Source of the DNA: Elusimicrobiota bacterium
GTDB taxonomy: Bacteria > Elusimicrobiota > Elusimicrobia > UBA1565 > UBA9628
Direction of reading: 5' to 3'
Length of the DNA stretch: 63,501 bases
Assembly (NCBI GenBank): GCA_003151975.1
Contig: PLZD01000061.1
Coordinates: forward strand, 4,120 to 67,620
Shown here: positions 25,850-35,544 of the stretch, piece after piece
Position numbering within the stretch: position 1 is the stretch's first letter
How the letters are laid out: each line of letters begins with the position of its first letter
The notes under the pieces: generated by a model
Databases searched by the model: none
What the model was told of the DNA's origin: nothing
The model's input: the letters and a program-made list of their open reading frames with translations, nothing else
Made by a program: the position numbers and the translations under genes

Positions 25850-27267
25850 AGCTGCTGACGATTCTCTGGGCTTTGCCCGCGGCCGGCGGTCTTCTCGCGC
25901 TGCTGTCCGGGCGCAAGAGTCGCGAGGTCTCGTTGTTCGTCGCGATCCTCGCGCTGATCGCGAGCGCTTTGCCCTTCAAAGACTTGTCCGCTCTCTCCTC
26001 CCTCGCCGAAACGGGCCCGTCGTGGCCCATCGGCATCAGCTACTCTCTCGGGCTCGACGGTCTGACTTTAGGGCTTTGCGCGCTGACGGCGTTCTTGACG
26101 ATCGTCTCGCTGCTCGGATCATGGAAGCAGGATCTTTCGACGGGCTTCTGGGCGTCCTTCTTGTTCCTTGAGTCCGCGCTCATGGGCGTGTTCCTCGCGC
26201 GCGATTTATTTTTCTTCTACATTTTCTGGGAGGCTTCGCTGATCCCGATGTTCTTCATCATCGGGATTTGGGGCTCCGACGGCCGCAAGCACGCCGCCGT
26301 CAAATTCTTCTTGTTCACTTTCTTCGGCAGCTTGTTCCTGCTGGTCGGTCTGCTCGCCTTGATTACGCAGCGCTACAACGTCACGGGCATCTGGACTTGG
26401 GACATGGCCCAGCTTCACGGCGGCGCCTCGGGCCCGGCGGCCTTGGCGACTTTCGCGGCGCTGATCGTGGGATTTGGCGTCAAGGTGCCGATCGTGCCGC
26501 TGCACACTTGGCTGCCCGACGCGCATACAGAAGCTCCCGCGGCGGGCTCGATCATGCTGGCCGGCCTCATGCTCAAGATGGGCGTTTACGGCATACTGCG
26601 CATCGCGATCCCGGCGTTTCCTGAGCTGAGCCGCTCGCTTTTGCCCTGGCTCGGCGGCATCGCCGCCGTCAACGTGATCTACGGCGCGCTGTGCGCGATG
26701 GCGCAGTCCGATCTCAAGCGCCTCGTCGCGTATTCCAGCATCGCGCATTTGGGTTTCTGCCTGCTCGGGATATTCTCGGGCACCGTCGAGGGCATCACCG
26801 GCGGCAGCCTTCAGCTGATCAATCACGGCCTGACGACCGGCGCGTTATTCTTGATGGTAGGTTTTCTCTACGAGCGCTCTCACCGCCGCGGCCTTTCCGA
26901 TTTCGGCGAGCTCGCGGGACGCGCGCCCTGGCTGACCTTCTTTTTCGGCTTTTCCGTGTTCTCCTCCATCGGCCTTCCCGGCCTCAACGGCTTCGTTGGG
27001 GAATTCATGTCGCTCGCCGGCATGACGCGCGCCTTGCCGACGCTGGCGTTGGTGGGCGTGGCGGGCGTGACCTTGGCCGCCGCTTATCTCCTTCCCGCCT
27101 ACCAGGCCGTGTTCTGGGGCGCGGCGGGGCCGAGCTCCGTGAGTTCACACGTCGACGATCTTGATTTCCGTGAGCGCGCTTTGCTGTGGACTCTTTCGGG
27201 GCTCATGCTCGCGATCGGGCTTTTTCCCGGGCCGTGGCTTAGGCTCGTCGCGGGGGGGCTGCAATGA
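25846..27267 (+). CDS. nuoM: NADH-quinone oxidoreductase subunit M
   Basis: 473 residues. The ATG at 25846 overlaps the nuoL stop and gives a normal first helix (MKLLTILWALPAAGGLLALL); the longer upstream frame is inside nuoL. Signature segments include FYIFWEASLIPMFFIIGIWG and LPDAHTEAPAAGSIMLAGLM. Antiporter-like proton channel of complex I. Confidence 0.95.
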   Translation: MKLLTILWALPAAGGLLALLSGRKSREVSLFVAILALIASALPFKDLSALSSLAETGPSWPIGISYSLGLDGLTLGLCALTAFLTIVSLLGSWKQDLSTGFWASFLFLESALMGVFLARDLFFFYIFWEASLIPMFFIIGIWGSDGRKHAAVKFFLFTFFGSLFLLVGLLALITQRYNVTGIWTWDMAQLHGGASGPAALATFAALIVGFGVKVPIVPLHTWLPDAHTEAPAAGSIMLAGLMLKMGVYGILRIAIPAFPELSRSLLPWLGGIAAVNVIYGALCAMAQSDLKRLVAYSSIAHLGFCLLGIFSGTVEGITGGSLQLINHGLTTGALFLMVGFLYERSHRRGLSDFGELAGRAPWLTFFFGFSVFSSIGLPGLNGFVGEFMSLAGMTRALPTLALVGVAGVTLAAAYLLPAYQAVFWGAAGPSSVSSHVDDLDFRERALLWTLSGLMLAIGLFPGPWLRLVAGGLQ

Positions 27268-28622
27268 GCGAGGCCATGTCGTCTCTCGTCGCACTTGGCC
27301 CGCAGGCGTGCCTCGCCGCCGGGCTTTTCTGCGCGCTGGCGTCCGGCATGATGATCAAGCTCCCGGCTTCTTTCTACCGCGCTTTGGTCGTCTTCGTTCT
27401 GATCTGCGCCGCGGTCCTCGCCGCGCTCGGCGCGCCGCAGTCCTTGCCGCCGCTCGGGCGCGTCGACGGCATCGGCATATCTTGGCAGTTCCTGTTTTAC
27501 CTCGGGGCCGTCCCCTACGCGCTGAGTCTCACCGATGACGAAGTTCCCGCGGCTCTCTTTCTGGGGAGCGTGCTGGGGATGGCGCTGCTGGCGGTCGCAT
27601 CGAACTTGCTGATGCTCTTCATCGGTCTTGAGTTTATGTCGCTGCCCGTCTACTTGCTCGTCTCGCGGGGCGGCGGGGGCACGGAGCACTCAGAAGAGGC
27701 CGCCGTGAAATATTTCTTCGCGGGAGGCGTGGCCGGTTCGCTTTTCCTGCTTGGCCTTGCGCTCTACTACGCCGCCACCCACAGCCTCGCGCTCGTCAGC
27801 AGCCAAGGCGCGCTGGCGGAAGCCGGCGTCGCTCTGATGGGCGCCGCGGCGCTCTTCAAGGTCGGCGCCGTGCCGCTGCACTTCTGGCTGCCCGACGCGT
27901 ACGAGGCCGCCTCGCCCGAGCTCTCGGGCTTCATGTCGACCTCGCTCAAGGCCGCAGGCTTTTTGCTGCTGATGCGCTTGATCGCGCTCGCGCCCGGCTC
28001 GGCGTTCGCGGCGAGCTTACCGGCGCTAGGAGCGCTGACGGCCGTCTACGGCGCGGTCTCCGCGCTGCGTCAGCAAAGCTTGCAGAGATTGCTCGCGTAC
28101 TCCTCGATCGCGCACGCGGGCTATTTGATCCTCGGCGTCGGAGCTTGGGCGGCGCAGGGCGCGCTGCCCATCGGTGCGTCCGCGATTTTCTTTTATCTTG
28201 CCGCCTACTTGTTCATGAGCAACGGCGCATTCGCCTTCCTCGCGGTCAGCGGGGCCCGCACGCGGGCGGACCTCAAGGGCTATGGAGCGGCCGAGCCGCT
28301 CAAGGCCGCGATGTTTGGAGCGCTCCTGCTGGCGCTGGCGGGCATTCCGCCGACGGCGGGTTTTCTCGCGAAGCTTTTGATTTTCTGGGAGGCGGTGAAG
28401 GCCGGCCTCTATTGGCCGCTCGCGGGCGCGAGCCTCGGCGCCTTGTTGTCCTTGGGCTACTACTTAGGTCTGATCCAGGATATGTTCTTTGAAGAGGCCG
28501 GCGCGCCGTTGAAGGCCTCGAAGGGAGCCGGATCGTCGGTCATCTGGGCGTGCGCTCTGCCGGCGGCCGTGCTCGGCTTGGCGCCGTGGCTCGTCGCGAG
28601 CCTGTCAGGGGTGCTCAAGTGA
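27264..28622 (+). CDS. nuoN: NADH-quinone oxidoreductase subunit N
   Basis: 452 residues, the third antiporter-like subunit. Shows LFIGLEFMSLPVYLLV, LHFWLPDAYEAASPELSGFM and LLAYSSIAHAGYLILG. ATG overlaps the nuoM stop. Confidence 0.94.
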   Translation: MSEAMSSLVALGPQACLAAGLFCALASGMMIKLPASFYRALVVFVLICAAVLAALGAPQSLPPLGRVDGIGISWQFLFYLGAVPYALSLTDDEVPAALFLGSVLGMALLAVASNLLMLFIGLEFMSLPVYLLVSRGGGGTEHSEEAAVKYFFAGGVAGSLFLLGLALYYAATHSLALVSSQGALAEAGVALMGAAALFKVGAVPLHFWLPDAYEAASPELSGFMSTSLKAAGFLLLMRLIALAPGSAFAASLPALGALTAVYGAVSALRQQSLQRLLAYSSIAHAGYLILGVGAWAAQGALPIGASAIFFYLAAYLFMSNGAFAFLAVSGARTRADLKGYGAAEPLKAAMFGALLLALAGIPPTAGFLAKLLIFWEAVKAGLYWPLAGASLGALLSLGYYLGLIQDMFFEEAGAPLKASKGAGSSVIWACALPAAVLGLAPWLVASLSGVLK

Positions 28623-28972
28623 GCGCTCTGGCGATCGGGCTCAATGTCGCGCTGACGTTGGTCGTCGTGACGGCCATGGCCAGCGCGGGCTGGCTGCTCG
28701 GACCCAAGCCGCGCCACGAGGGCGACGCGGACCTGCCCTACGAGACCGGCGAGCGGCCCATCGCGCCCGCCGTCGACCGCATGGCGGTTCTCTTCTATCG
28801 CTTCGCCGTCTTGTTCGTCGTTTTCGACGTCGATCTCGCTTTCCTTTTGCCGTGGGCGCTGGGCCGCCGAACCATGGACTTCGCGCAGATGGCGACGATG
28901 TCGGTCTTCGTCGCCCTGGTGGGATTCATGCTCGCGTATTTTTGGCGCAAGGGGGTGCTGGAATGCAGGTAG
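28619..28972 (+). CDS. nuoA: NADH-quinone oxidoreductase subunit A
   Basis: 117 residues, three helices, starting at a GTG that overlaps the nuoN stop (GTGA). The family pattern PYETGERPIAPAV...RFAVLFVVFDVDLAFLLPWA is clear. The Cys of the usual YECG loop is Thr here. In most bacteria nuoA opens the operon; here it is sixth. Confidence 0.92.
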   Translation: MSALAIGLNVALTLVVVTAMASAGWLLGPKPRHEGDADLPYETGERPIAPAVDRMAVLFYRFAVLFVVFDVDLAFLLPWALGRRTMDFAQMATMSVFVALVGFMLAYFWRKGVLECR

Positions 28973-29439
28973 ACGATTACGTTCCCGCGGGCACGATCGC
29001 GACCCAACTCGAAGCGGCGCTCGCCTGGGGCCGGAAGTATTCGCTCTTCAACTATCCGTTCGTCACGGCCTGCTGCGGCATGGAGTACATGTCGGTGGCC
29101 GCCTCGCATTACGATCTGGACCGATTCGGCGCCGTGTTCCCGCGCTTTTCGCCGCGCCAGGCCGACGTGCTTATGGTCGTCGGCACGATCTCTCACAAGA
29201 TCGCACCCGTCATGCGCCGCATCTACGACCAGATGGCCTCGCCCAAGTGGGTCGTGGCGTTCGGCGTCTGCACCTGCACGGGCGGCTTCTACAACAATTA
29301 CTCGACGGTGCAGGGCATCGACACGATCCTGCCGGTCGATCTCTACATCCCCGGCTGCCCGCCGCGTCCCGAGATGGTGATTCAAGGAATGATGATGCTG
29401 CAGGAAAAAATTCAGAAGCAGGCCGGGAAAAATAGATGA
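28963..29439 (+). CDS. nuoB: NADH-quinone oxidoreductase subunit B
   Basis: 158 residues. Ligands of the terminal N2 cluster are present: the tandem Cys in VTACCGMEYM, Cys in GVCTCTGGFYNNY and Cys in YIPGCPPRPEMV. The ATG at 28963 gives the expected N terminus and overlaps nuoA by ten bases. It forms the quinone-site module together with NuoD and NuoH. Confidence 0.95.
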   Translation: MQVDDYVPAGTIATQLEAALAWGRKYSLFNYPFVTACCGMEYMSVAASHYDLDRFGAVFPRFSPRQADVLMVVGTISHKIAPVMRRIYDQMASPKWVVAFGVCTCTGGFYNNYSTVQGIDTILPVDLYIPGCPPRPEMVIQGMMMLQEKIQKQAGKNR

Positions 29440-29924
29440 TCCCCGCGGAGATCAAGCGCGTCGAGGCCGCCAAGAATTTCGAGGAGCTCAAATCCTTGAA
29501 GGACGCCGGCTACAACGTGCTCGTTGACCTGACCGCGATCGACTATCAAGGCCATCCGAACCCGCCGATCAAGGAGCGCTTCGACGTCGTGTACGAGATC
29601 ATGAAGCTCGATGCGGCCACGGGCGACGACAAGGGACGTGTCGAAGTTCGCTGCGGCGTCGACGAGAAGCCCGTGCTGCGGTCCGCCGCGCCCCTATGGC
29701 CGATCGCGGACTGGCTTGAGCGCGAGGTTTGGGACATGTTCGGCGTAGGCTTTGCCGATCGCGAAGGCATCAAGCGGCTCTTGATGTACGAAGAATTCGA
29801 GGGACATGCTTTGAGAAAGGATTATCCGATCACCAAGCGCCAGCCGCTGATTGGGCCCGAATCGGGAGAGCTCAAGGACAGCCCGAGCTTCAATATCGTG
29901 CGGCCGACGATCAAGTACGAGTGA
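29436..29924 (+). CDS. nuoC: NADH-quinone oxidoreductase subunit C
   Basis: 162 residues, peripheral-arm subunit. The family signature is ADWLEREVWDMFGVGFADRE followed by RLLMYEEFEGHALRKDYP. Not fused to NuoD, which starts one base after this stop codon plus one spacer base. Confidence 0.94.
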   Translation: MIPAEIKRVEAAKNFEELKSLKDAGYNVLVDLTAIDYQGHPNPPIKERFDVVYEIMKLDAATGDDKGRVEVRCGVDEKPVLRSAAPLWPIADWLEREVWDMFGVGFADREGIKRLLMYEEFEGHALRKDYPITKRQPLIGPESGELKDSPSFNIVRPTIKYE

Positions 29925-29925
29925 C

Positions 29926-31245
29926 ATGAGAGAACAAAAGACGTACATGCTCAACATGGGCCCCGCGCATCCCGCGATGCACGGCGTCGTGCGCCTGCTC
30001 TTGGAATTGGAAGGCGAGAAGATCGTCAACACCGAAGTCGAGATCGGCTTTCTGCACCGCGCCTTCGAGAAGCACGGCGAGGCCGAGACCTGGAACAACG
30101 TCGTGCCTTGGACCGACCGCTTGAATTACGTCTCGCCTTTGATCAACAACGTCGGCTACTGCATGGCCGTCGAGAAGCTCGCGGGGATCACGCTGCCCGA
30201 GCGCGGTCAGTACCTGCGCGTGATCGCTTCCGAAATCTCCCGCGTGACCGACCATCTCACTTGCGTCGGCGCCTCGGCGATGGAGCTTGGCGCCTTTACG
30301 CCGTTTCTTTATTTGATCAAGGCGCGCGAATATCTTTATCAGCTCGTCGACCAGCTGACCGGCGCGCGCATCACGACCTCCTACACGCGCGTGGGCGGCG
30401 TGAAGGCCGACATGCCCGCCAATTTCCCCGAGCAGTGCAAGGAAGTCTTCAAGAAAGTCCGCGAGGCGATCTCCGACACCGACAAGCTTCTGACGAAGAA
30501 CCGCATCTTTATGGACCGCGTCGACGGCACGGGCATCATCTCGAAGGAAGACGCTCTGGCCTACGGCATCACGGGGCCGTTCCTGCGCTCGACCGGAGTC
30601 CCTTACGATGTGCGCCGCGCGCACCCGTACCTCGTCTACGATCAACTTAACTTCGAAGTGCCCGTCGGCACGAAGGGCGACAATTTCGACCGGTATCTTT
30701 GCCGCCTGGCCGAGATCGAGCAATCCTTGCGCATCCTCGAGCAATGCTTCGAGAAGATCCCGCAGGGAAAGCACTCGCTCGAGCCCAAGGAAATGAAGAA
30801 CGCTTTCGAATACCAGGACGCCGGCAAGCACGGCGAGACCGCGCTCTTGGCCAAGTACAAGGCCAAGGTCGACCAGACCTTGGCGGGCGGCCAGCGCGGC
30901 GATCGCCCGGACGTCCTCACGCAAGACCCGATCTTCGTCATGCCGGCCAAGGAAGACGCCTACGGCTCGATCGAGGGCCTCATGAACCACTTCGAGCTCG
31001 TGATGTGGTCGTGGGGCATAAAGATTCCCGCCGGCGAGTCGTACTTCGCCGTCGAAGGCGGCAACGGCGAGCTGGGTTTCCGCGTCGTCTCGTCGGGAGA
31101 CGACCGCCCGTGGCGCGTGCGCTGCCGCCCGCCGTGCCTGTTCATCATGGCCGCCTTGCCAAAGCTTTTGAACGGGAGCTGGGTCGCCGACGTGATCCCG
31201 ACCTTCGGCTCCGTCAACATGATCGCTGGAGAACTAGACCGATGA
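29926..31245 (+). CDS. nuoD: NADH-quinone oxidoreductase subunit D (49-kDa)
   Basis: 439 residues from ATG 29926. Quinone-site residues appear in NMGPAHPAMHGVVRLLLELE (conserved His) and in the Tyr-containing segment that follows. FRVVSSGDDRPWRVRCRPPC near the C terminus is typical. It is somewhat longer than usual, with an insert around residues 280-330 (KYKAKVDQTLAGGQRGDRPD region). It contacts NuoB near cluster N2. Confidence 0.95.
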   Translation: MREQKTYMLNMGPAHPAMHGVVRLLLELEGEKIVNTEVEIGFLHRAFEKHGEAETWNNVVPWTDRLNYVSPLINNVGYCMAVEKLAGITLPERGQYLRVIASEISRVTDHLTCVGASAMELGAFTPFLYLIKAREYLYQLVDQLTGARITTSYTRVGGVKADMPANFPEQCKEVFKKVREAISDTDKLLTKNRIFMDRVDGTGIISKEDALAYGITGPFLRSTGVPYDVRRAHPYLVYDQLNFEVPVGTKGDNFDRYLCRLAEIEQSLRILEQCFEKIPQGKHSLEPKEMKNAFEYQDAGKHGETALLAKYKAKVDQTLAGGQRGDRPDVLTQDPIFVMPAKEDAYGSIEGLMNHFELVMWSWGIKIPAGESYFAVEGGNGELGFRVVSSGDDRPWRVRCRPPCLFIMAALPKLLNGSWVADVIPTFGSVNMIAGELDR

Positions 31246-32987
31246 CGCCAGTCGCGACTCAAAAGGCGTTTACTTCCGAGCAGGAGAAAGTCCTGCAGGC
31301 TTGGACCACGGAGTATCCCTATCCGATCATGGGCCTGCTCGAAGCTTTGCGACAGGTTCAGCAGTGGAACCTTTGCATCCGCCCGGAGCACGAGGACTTT
31401 GTCGCGAATCTTTTTAAGACGACGCTGACGCGCGTCCACGAGCTTGTGACCTTCTTCCCGATGTTCACGACGGAACCCACGGGCCGCAAGCGCGTCGGCG
31501 TTTGCCACGGACTGTCGTGCACGATGGCCGGAGCCGAGAAGGCCTGTGCCTCCTTGGAGAAAAAGCTGGGAGTTTCTGAAGGAGTAACGACCAAGGACGG
31601 CGAGTACTCTTGGGAAGAGCTCGAGTGCATCGGCGCCTGCGAGCAGGCGCCCGCCTTCCAGATCAACGACGAGCTTCAAGGCCCCGCAACAGAAGAGTCC
31701 ATCGCCAAGCTTTCCGGTTCGCGTCGTCCCGTGATCTTGGGAGGAGAGAAGCCGCTCCTCACCAAGGATTTCGCCGACGCCGCGCTTCATACTCTCGAAG
31801 CCTACCGCAAGCACGGCGGCTACGAGGGCTGGAAAAAGGCGCAGGCGATGAGTCCGGCGGAGTTATCCGCCGAGGTCGTCAAATCCAACCTGCGCGGATT
31901 GGGCGGCGCGGGCTTCCCGACCGGCGGCAAGTGGGGCACGGTCCCTCCCGTGGAGAAGGCTCCGGAGCGCTACGTCGTGGGCAACTACGACGAAAGCGAG
32001 CCCGGCTGCTTCAAGGACCGCGTCCTCGGCGAGCGCTCGCCGCATCAGATTCTGGAAGGCCTGCTGATCGCCTGCCGCGCGGTGAGCTCCAAATGGGGCT
32101 TCATCTTCATCCGGGGCGAGTACGCCGCCCAAGATCGGATTCTTCGCAAGGCGATCGGGGAGCTTCAAATGTCCGGGCTGGCCGGGGAAATCAAGCTGCG
32201 CATCATGCGCGGCGCGGGCGCTTACATCTGCGGCCTCGATACCGCCTTGCTGGAGACGATGGAAGGCAAGAAGGCCTGGCCGCGCCAGCCTCCGCCGTTT
32301 CCGACGGTCGTGGGCCTCATGGGCAAGCCCACCGTCGTCAACAACATCGAGACGCTTTCCATGCTGCCGCACATCATTAAGAATGGGGGAGAGTGGTTCG
32401 CGAAACTCGGCGTGCCTCCCAACCCGGAGAAAAAAATTCCGGGCTCCGGCGGCACCGCGGTGTTTTCGGTCTCGGGCGACGTTGAGAAGCCCGGCATTTA
32501 CGAGGTCCCGCTCGGCACGCCCCTGCGCAAAGTGATTGATATGGCGGGGGGAGTCGAAGGCGGCAAGAAGCTCAAGGGCGCCATCCCCGGCGGCACCTCG
32601 GCGCCGCCGGTGACCGCCGCGGAAGCCGACGTTCCGCTCGATTTCGACAGCATCCGCACGGTCGGCTCGTTCATGGGCGCCTGCGGCATCATCGTTTTGG
32701 ACGAGACGCGCGACATGGTGGAAGTCGCGCACAACATCGAGCGCTTCCTCGCCCACGAGTCGTGCGGCCAATGCACGCCGTGCCGCGAGGGCAGCGAGTG
32801 GACGACGCGCATACTTGCGCGCGCGCTCGATGGGAAAGGCACTCCCGCCGACGCGCCGAACCTTCAGCGCATCGGCGAAAATATCACCGGCAAGGTCATC
32901 TGCGCGCTCGGCGACACCGTCGGGATGGTCACGCGCGGCTTCATGAAAAAATTTCCCGACGATTTCAAAAAGAGAATCCCCTCATGA
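31242..32987 (+). CDS. nuoEF: fused NADH-quinone oxidoreductase subunits E and F
   Basis: 581 residues in one uninterrupted frame, starting at an ATG that overlaps the nuoD stop. Residues 1 to about 150 are NuoE: a thioredoxin-like [2Fe-2S] domain with ligands in CHGLSCT (Cx4C) and CIGACE (Cx3C). Residues from about 185 are NuoF: RGLGGAGFPTGGKWG (FMN/NADH binding), GAGAYICGLDTALLETMEGK, and the N3 cluster motif ESCGQCTPCREG. There is no internal stop or ATG overlap between the two parts. It is the NADH-oxidising tip of complex I. Confidence 0.95.
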   Translation: MTPVATQKAFTSEQEKVLQAWTTEYPYPIMGLLEALRQVQQWNLCIRPEHEDFVANLFKTTLTRVHELVTFFPMFTTEPTGRKRVGVCHGLSCTMAGAEKACASLEKKLGVSEGVTTKDGEYSWEELECIGACEQAPAFQINDELQGPATEESIAKLSGSRRPVILGGEKPLLTKDFADAALHTLEAYRKHGGYEGWKKAQAMSPAELSAEVVKSNLRGLGGAGFPTGGKWGTVPPVEKAPERYVVGNYDESEPGCFKDRVLGERSPHQILEGLLIACRAVSSKWGFIFIRGEYAAQDRILRKAIGELQMSGLAGEIKLRIMRGAGAYICGLDTALLETMEGKKAWPRQPPPFPTVVGLMGKPTVVNNIETLSMLPHIIKNGGEWFAKLGVPPNPEKKIPGSGGTAVFSVSGDVEKPGIYEVPLGTPLRKVIDMAGGVEGGKKLKGAIPGGTSAPPVTAAEADVPLDFDSIRTVGSFMGACGIIVLDETRDMVEVAHNIERFLAHESCGQCTPCREGSEWTTRILARALDGKGTPADAPNLQRIGENITGKVICALGDTVGMVTRGFMKKFPDDFKKRIPS

Positions 32988-34504
32988 GCGAACCCAAGAC
33001 CGTCAAATTCAAGCTCAACGGCAAGGACATCGAGGCCAAGGAAGGCCAGCTCGTCATCGACGCGGCCAAGGACGCGGGCGTCGACATCCCGCACTACTGC
33101 TACCATCCGGGCCTCGGCACGCCGGAGAACCCGAAAGGCAATCCCGGCAACTGCCGTCTTTGCATCGTCGAGGTCGCGGGCGCGCCCAAGCCTCAAGTCT
33201 CCTGCCGCACGCAGGTCAAAGAAGGCATGGTCGTGGCCTCGGACTCGCCGGCGGCCAAGCGCGCCCAGCAATCTTCCCTGGAACTGCACCTCGTCAACCA
33301 TCCGCTCGACTGTCCCGTCTGCGACCAAAGCGGCGAGTGCGGCCTGCAGAATTACTACATGGAGATCGGCAAGTACGAGAGCTCGGTCCGCGAAGACAAG
33401 CTCCACAAGAACAAGCGCATCGTCGCGGGCCCTCACGTCATGCTCGACCAGGAGCGCTGCATCCTCTGCACGCGCTGCACGCGTTTCGTCGACAACGTGA
33501 CCAAAACCCACGAGCTCGGCATCTTCGGCCGCGGCCACAAGGAACACATCGATTTGGTGCCGGGCAAGACGCTCGACAATCCGTACTCCGGCAACGTCGT
33601 CGACATCTGCCCGGTCGGCGCGCTGACCGAAAGAGATTTCCGCTACAAAGTGCGCGTCTGGTATCTCGACGAGACCGATTCCGTCTGCCCCGGCTGCAGC
33701 CGCGGCTGCTCCATCTCCCTTCACACGAACACCAAGCGCCCGTGGCACAACGACGGCAAGCGCGTGGCGCGCATCAAGCCGCGCCACAACCCCGAGGTCA
33801 ACGGCTGGTGGATTTGCGACGAGGGGCGCTACGGCTACAAGAGCCTGGACGAGGATCGGCTCGGCCGCATCATGCGGCTCAAGGATCAGCGCCGCGAGCT
33901 CTCCTGGACGGAAGCTTTCGAGGAAGTGTCGTCCAAGCTTTCGAGCGCTAAGGGGCTCGCCGTCGTCGCTTCCGGCATGCTTTCGAACGAGGACTGGGCC
34001 GCGTTCAAGCCGCTCTTCGTCGACAAGCTGAAAGCGGAGCAAATCATTTTCACGCCGGAGCCGGACCAGCTCGGCGAGGAAGACGCGTTGCTGCGCAAGC
34101 GCGAGAAGGTTCCGAACCTGAAAGGCGCCGAAGTCCAGGGACTTAAGTCTTACTCATTCCCTGATCTCCGAACCGCGATCGAAAAAGGCGAGGTCAAGGC
34201 TCTCTATGTGATCGAACGCGATCTCACGAAAATCTGGGGGGAGAAGACGGAAGAGCTCTTGGCCAAGCTCGACCTCGTGGTCTTCCAGGGTCCGAATAAA
34301 ACCGCGACTGGCGACCTGGCGCACTACCGGCTGCCCGTCACGGCCTACGCCGAGGAAGAGGGGCACTTCACCAATTTCGAGGGCAAGGTTCAGGCTTATA
34401 AGCGCGCGCTCGAGCCGCTGGGCCAGGCTAAGCCGGACTGGGCGATCTTCGCCGGTTTGAGCGAGCATCTGGCCGGCGAGCGCCAGCGGGAGGCCGTGGC
34501 GTGA
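32984..34504 (+). CDS. nuoG: NADH-quinone oxidoreductase subunit G, short form
   Basis: 506 residues versus about 700-900 in many bacteria. The N-terminal ferredoxin part is complete: [2Fe-2S] ligands from PHYCYHPG to SCRT, His-ligated N5 cluster (HPLDCPVCDQSGEC), the CILCTRC...CPVGAL 4Fe clusters, and a CPGCSRGC...WWICDEG motif matching the off-path N7 cluster. The molybdopterin-oxidoreductase-like C-terminal domain, which has no redox role in complex I, is strongly cut down. The start overlaps nuoEF (ATGA). Confidence 0.93.
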   Translation: MSEPKTVKFKLNGKDIEAKEGQLVIDAAKDAGVDIPHYCYHPGLGTPENPKGNPGNCRLCIVEVAGAPKPQVSCRTQVKEGMVVASDSPAAKRAQQSSLELHLVNHPLDCPVCDQSGECGLQNYYMEIGKYESSVREDKLHKNKRIVAGPHVMLDQERCILCTRCTRFVDNVTKTHELGIFGRGHKEHIDLVPGKTLDNPYSGNVVDICPVGALTERDFRYKVRVWYLDETDSVCPGCSRGCSISLHTNTKRPWHNDGKRVARIKPRHNPEVNGWWICDEGRYGYKSLDEDRLGRIMRLKDQRRELSWTEAFEEVSSKLSSAKGLAVVASGMLSNEDWAAFKPLFVDKLKAEQIIFTPEPDQLGEEDALLRKREKVPNLKGAEVQGLKSYSFPDLRTAIEKGEVKALYVIERDLTKIWGEKTEELLAKLDLVVFQGPNKTATGDLAHYRLPVTAYAEEEGHFTNFEGKVQAYKRALEPLGQAKPDWAIFAGLSEHLAGERQREAVA

Positions 34505-35544
34505 GCCCCATCGACATTCTCGCCAAACTCTGGCCCCTGATCCTCGTCGCAAGCGCCCTGGGCTTCGGTCTTAATCTGGCGGGCCTGCTGGCCTACGCCG
34601 AGCGCAAGCAGAGCGCGATCATGCAGGACCGCATCGGCGCCAATCGCGCCTCGATCTTGGGCTTCAAGCTGTGGGGCCTGGTCACGATGGTCGCCGACGC
34701 GATTAAGATGTTCACGAAGGAAGATTTTATTCCCAAGGGCGCCAACAAAACCTTGCACGCGATCGCGCCCGTCGTCTCGCTGGGCTTCGCGCTCCTGTGC
34801 CTTGCGGCCCTCCCGTTCGGCGGCATGGTGGAATTCGCGGGCCGAACCTGGAGCCTGCAGCCCATCGAGAGCCCCGTCGGCCTCCTGTTCGTCCTGGCGA
34901 TGCTCGGCCTCGGCGTGCATGGCGTGATGATGGCGGGCTTCGCGTCGGGCTCCAACTACGGCCTGCTCGGCGGCCTGCGCGGCGCGGCTCAAATGGTCTC
35001 TTACGAGGTCTGCATGGCCGCGACCTTGGCGGGCCTCGTCTTCATTTATGGAACGCTGGACCTCCAGCAGGCCGTGCTTTGGCAAGGGCGGCACGTCTGG
35101 GGAATCTGCGTGCAGCCGCTGGGCTTTTTGCTTTTCCTCACGGCCGGCGCCGCCGAGACCAAGCGCGCGCCCTTCGATCTGCCCGAGGGCGAGTCCGAGA
35201 TCGTCGGATATTTCGTAGAGTACTCGGGCATGAAGATGGGCATGTTCATGATGACCGACTTTGTCGAATCGATCGTGCTCGCGGGCCTGATCACGACTCT
35301 CTTCCTCGGCGGCTGGCAGATCCCTTTTTACACGCCCGCGGGACTGATCGGAGGCGCGCTGATGCTGGCCTCCTTCGTCGGGAAGGTCCTCCTCGTGCTC
35401 TTCGTGCTGATGCAGATCCGCTGGACCTTGCCGCGCTTCCGCTTCGACCAGCTGCTGCACCTCGGCTGGAAAAACGTCCTGCCGCTGGCCCTGCTCAATT
35501 TTCTCGCGACGATTTGGCTGGTCTACGCGAGGACGCATTCATGA
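34501..35544 (+). CDS. nuoH: NADH-quinone oxidoreductase subunit H
   Basis: 347 residues, eight helices, GTG start overlapping nuoG. Signatures are AERKQSAIMQDRIGANRA, ETKRAPFDLPEGESEIVGYF and EYSGMKMGMFMMTDF. It builds the quinone chamber in the membrane. Confidence 0.95.
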   Translation: MSPIDILAKLWPLILVASALGFGLNLAGLLAYAERKQSAIMQDRIGANRASILGFKLWGLVTMVADAIKMFTKEDFIPKGANKTLHAIAPVVSLGFALLCLAALPFGGMVEFAGRTWSLQPIESPVGLLFVLAMLGLGVHGVMMAGFASGSNYGLLGGLRGAAQMVSYEVCMAATLAGLVFIYGTLDLQQAVLWQGRHVWGICVQPLGFLLFLTAGAAETKRAPFDLPEGESEIVGYFVEYSGMKMGMFMMTDFVESIVLAGLITTLFLGGWQIPFYTPAGLIGGALMLASFVGKVLLVLFVLMQIRWTLPRFRFDQLLHLGWKNVLPLALLNFLATIWLVYARTHS

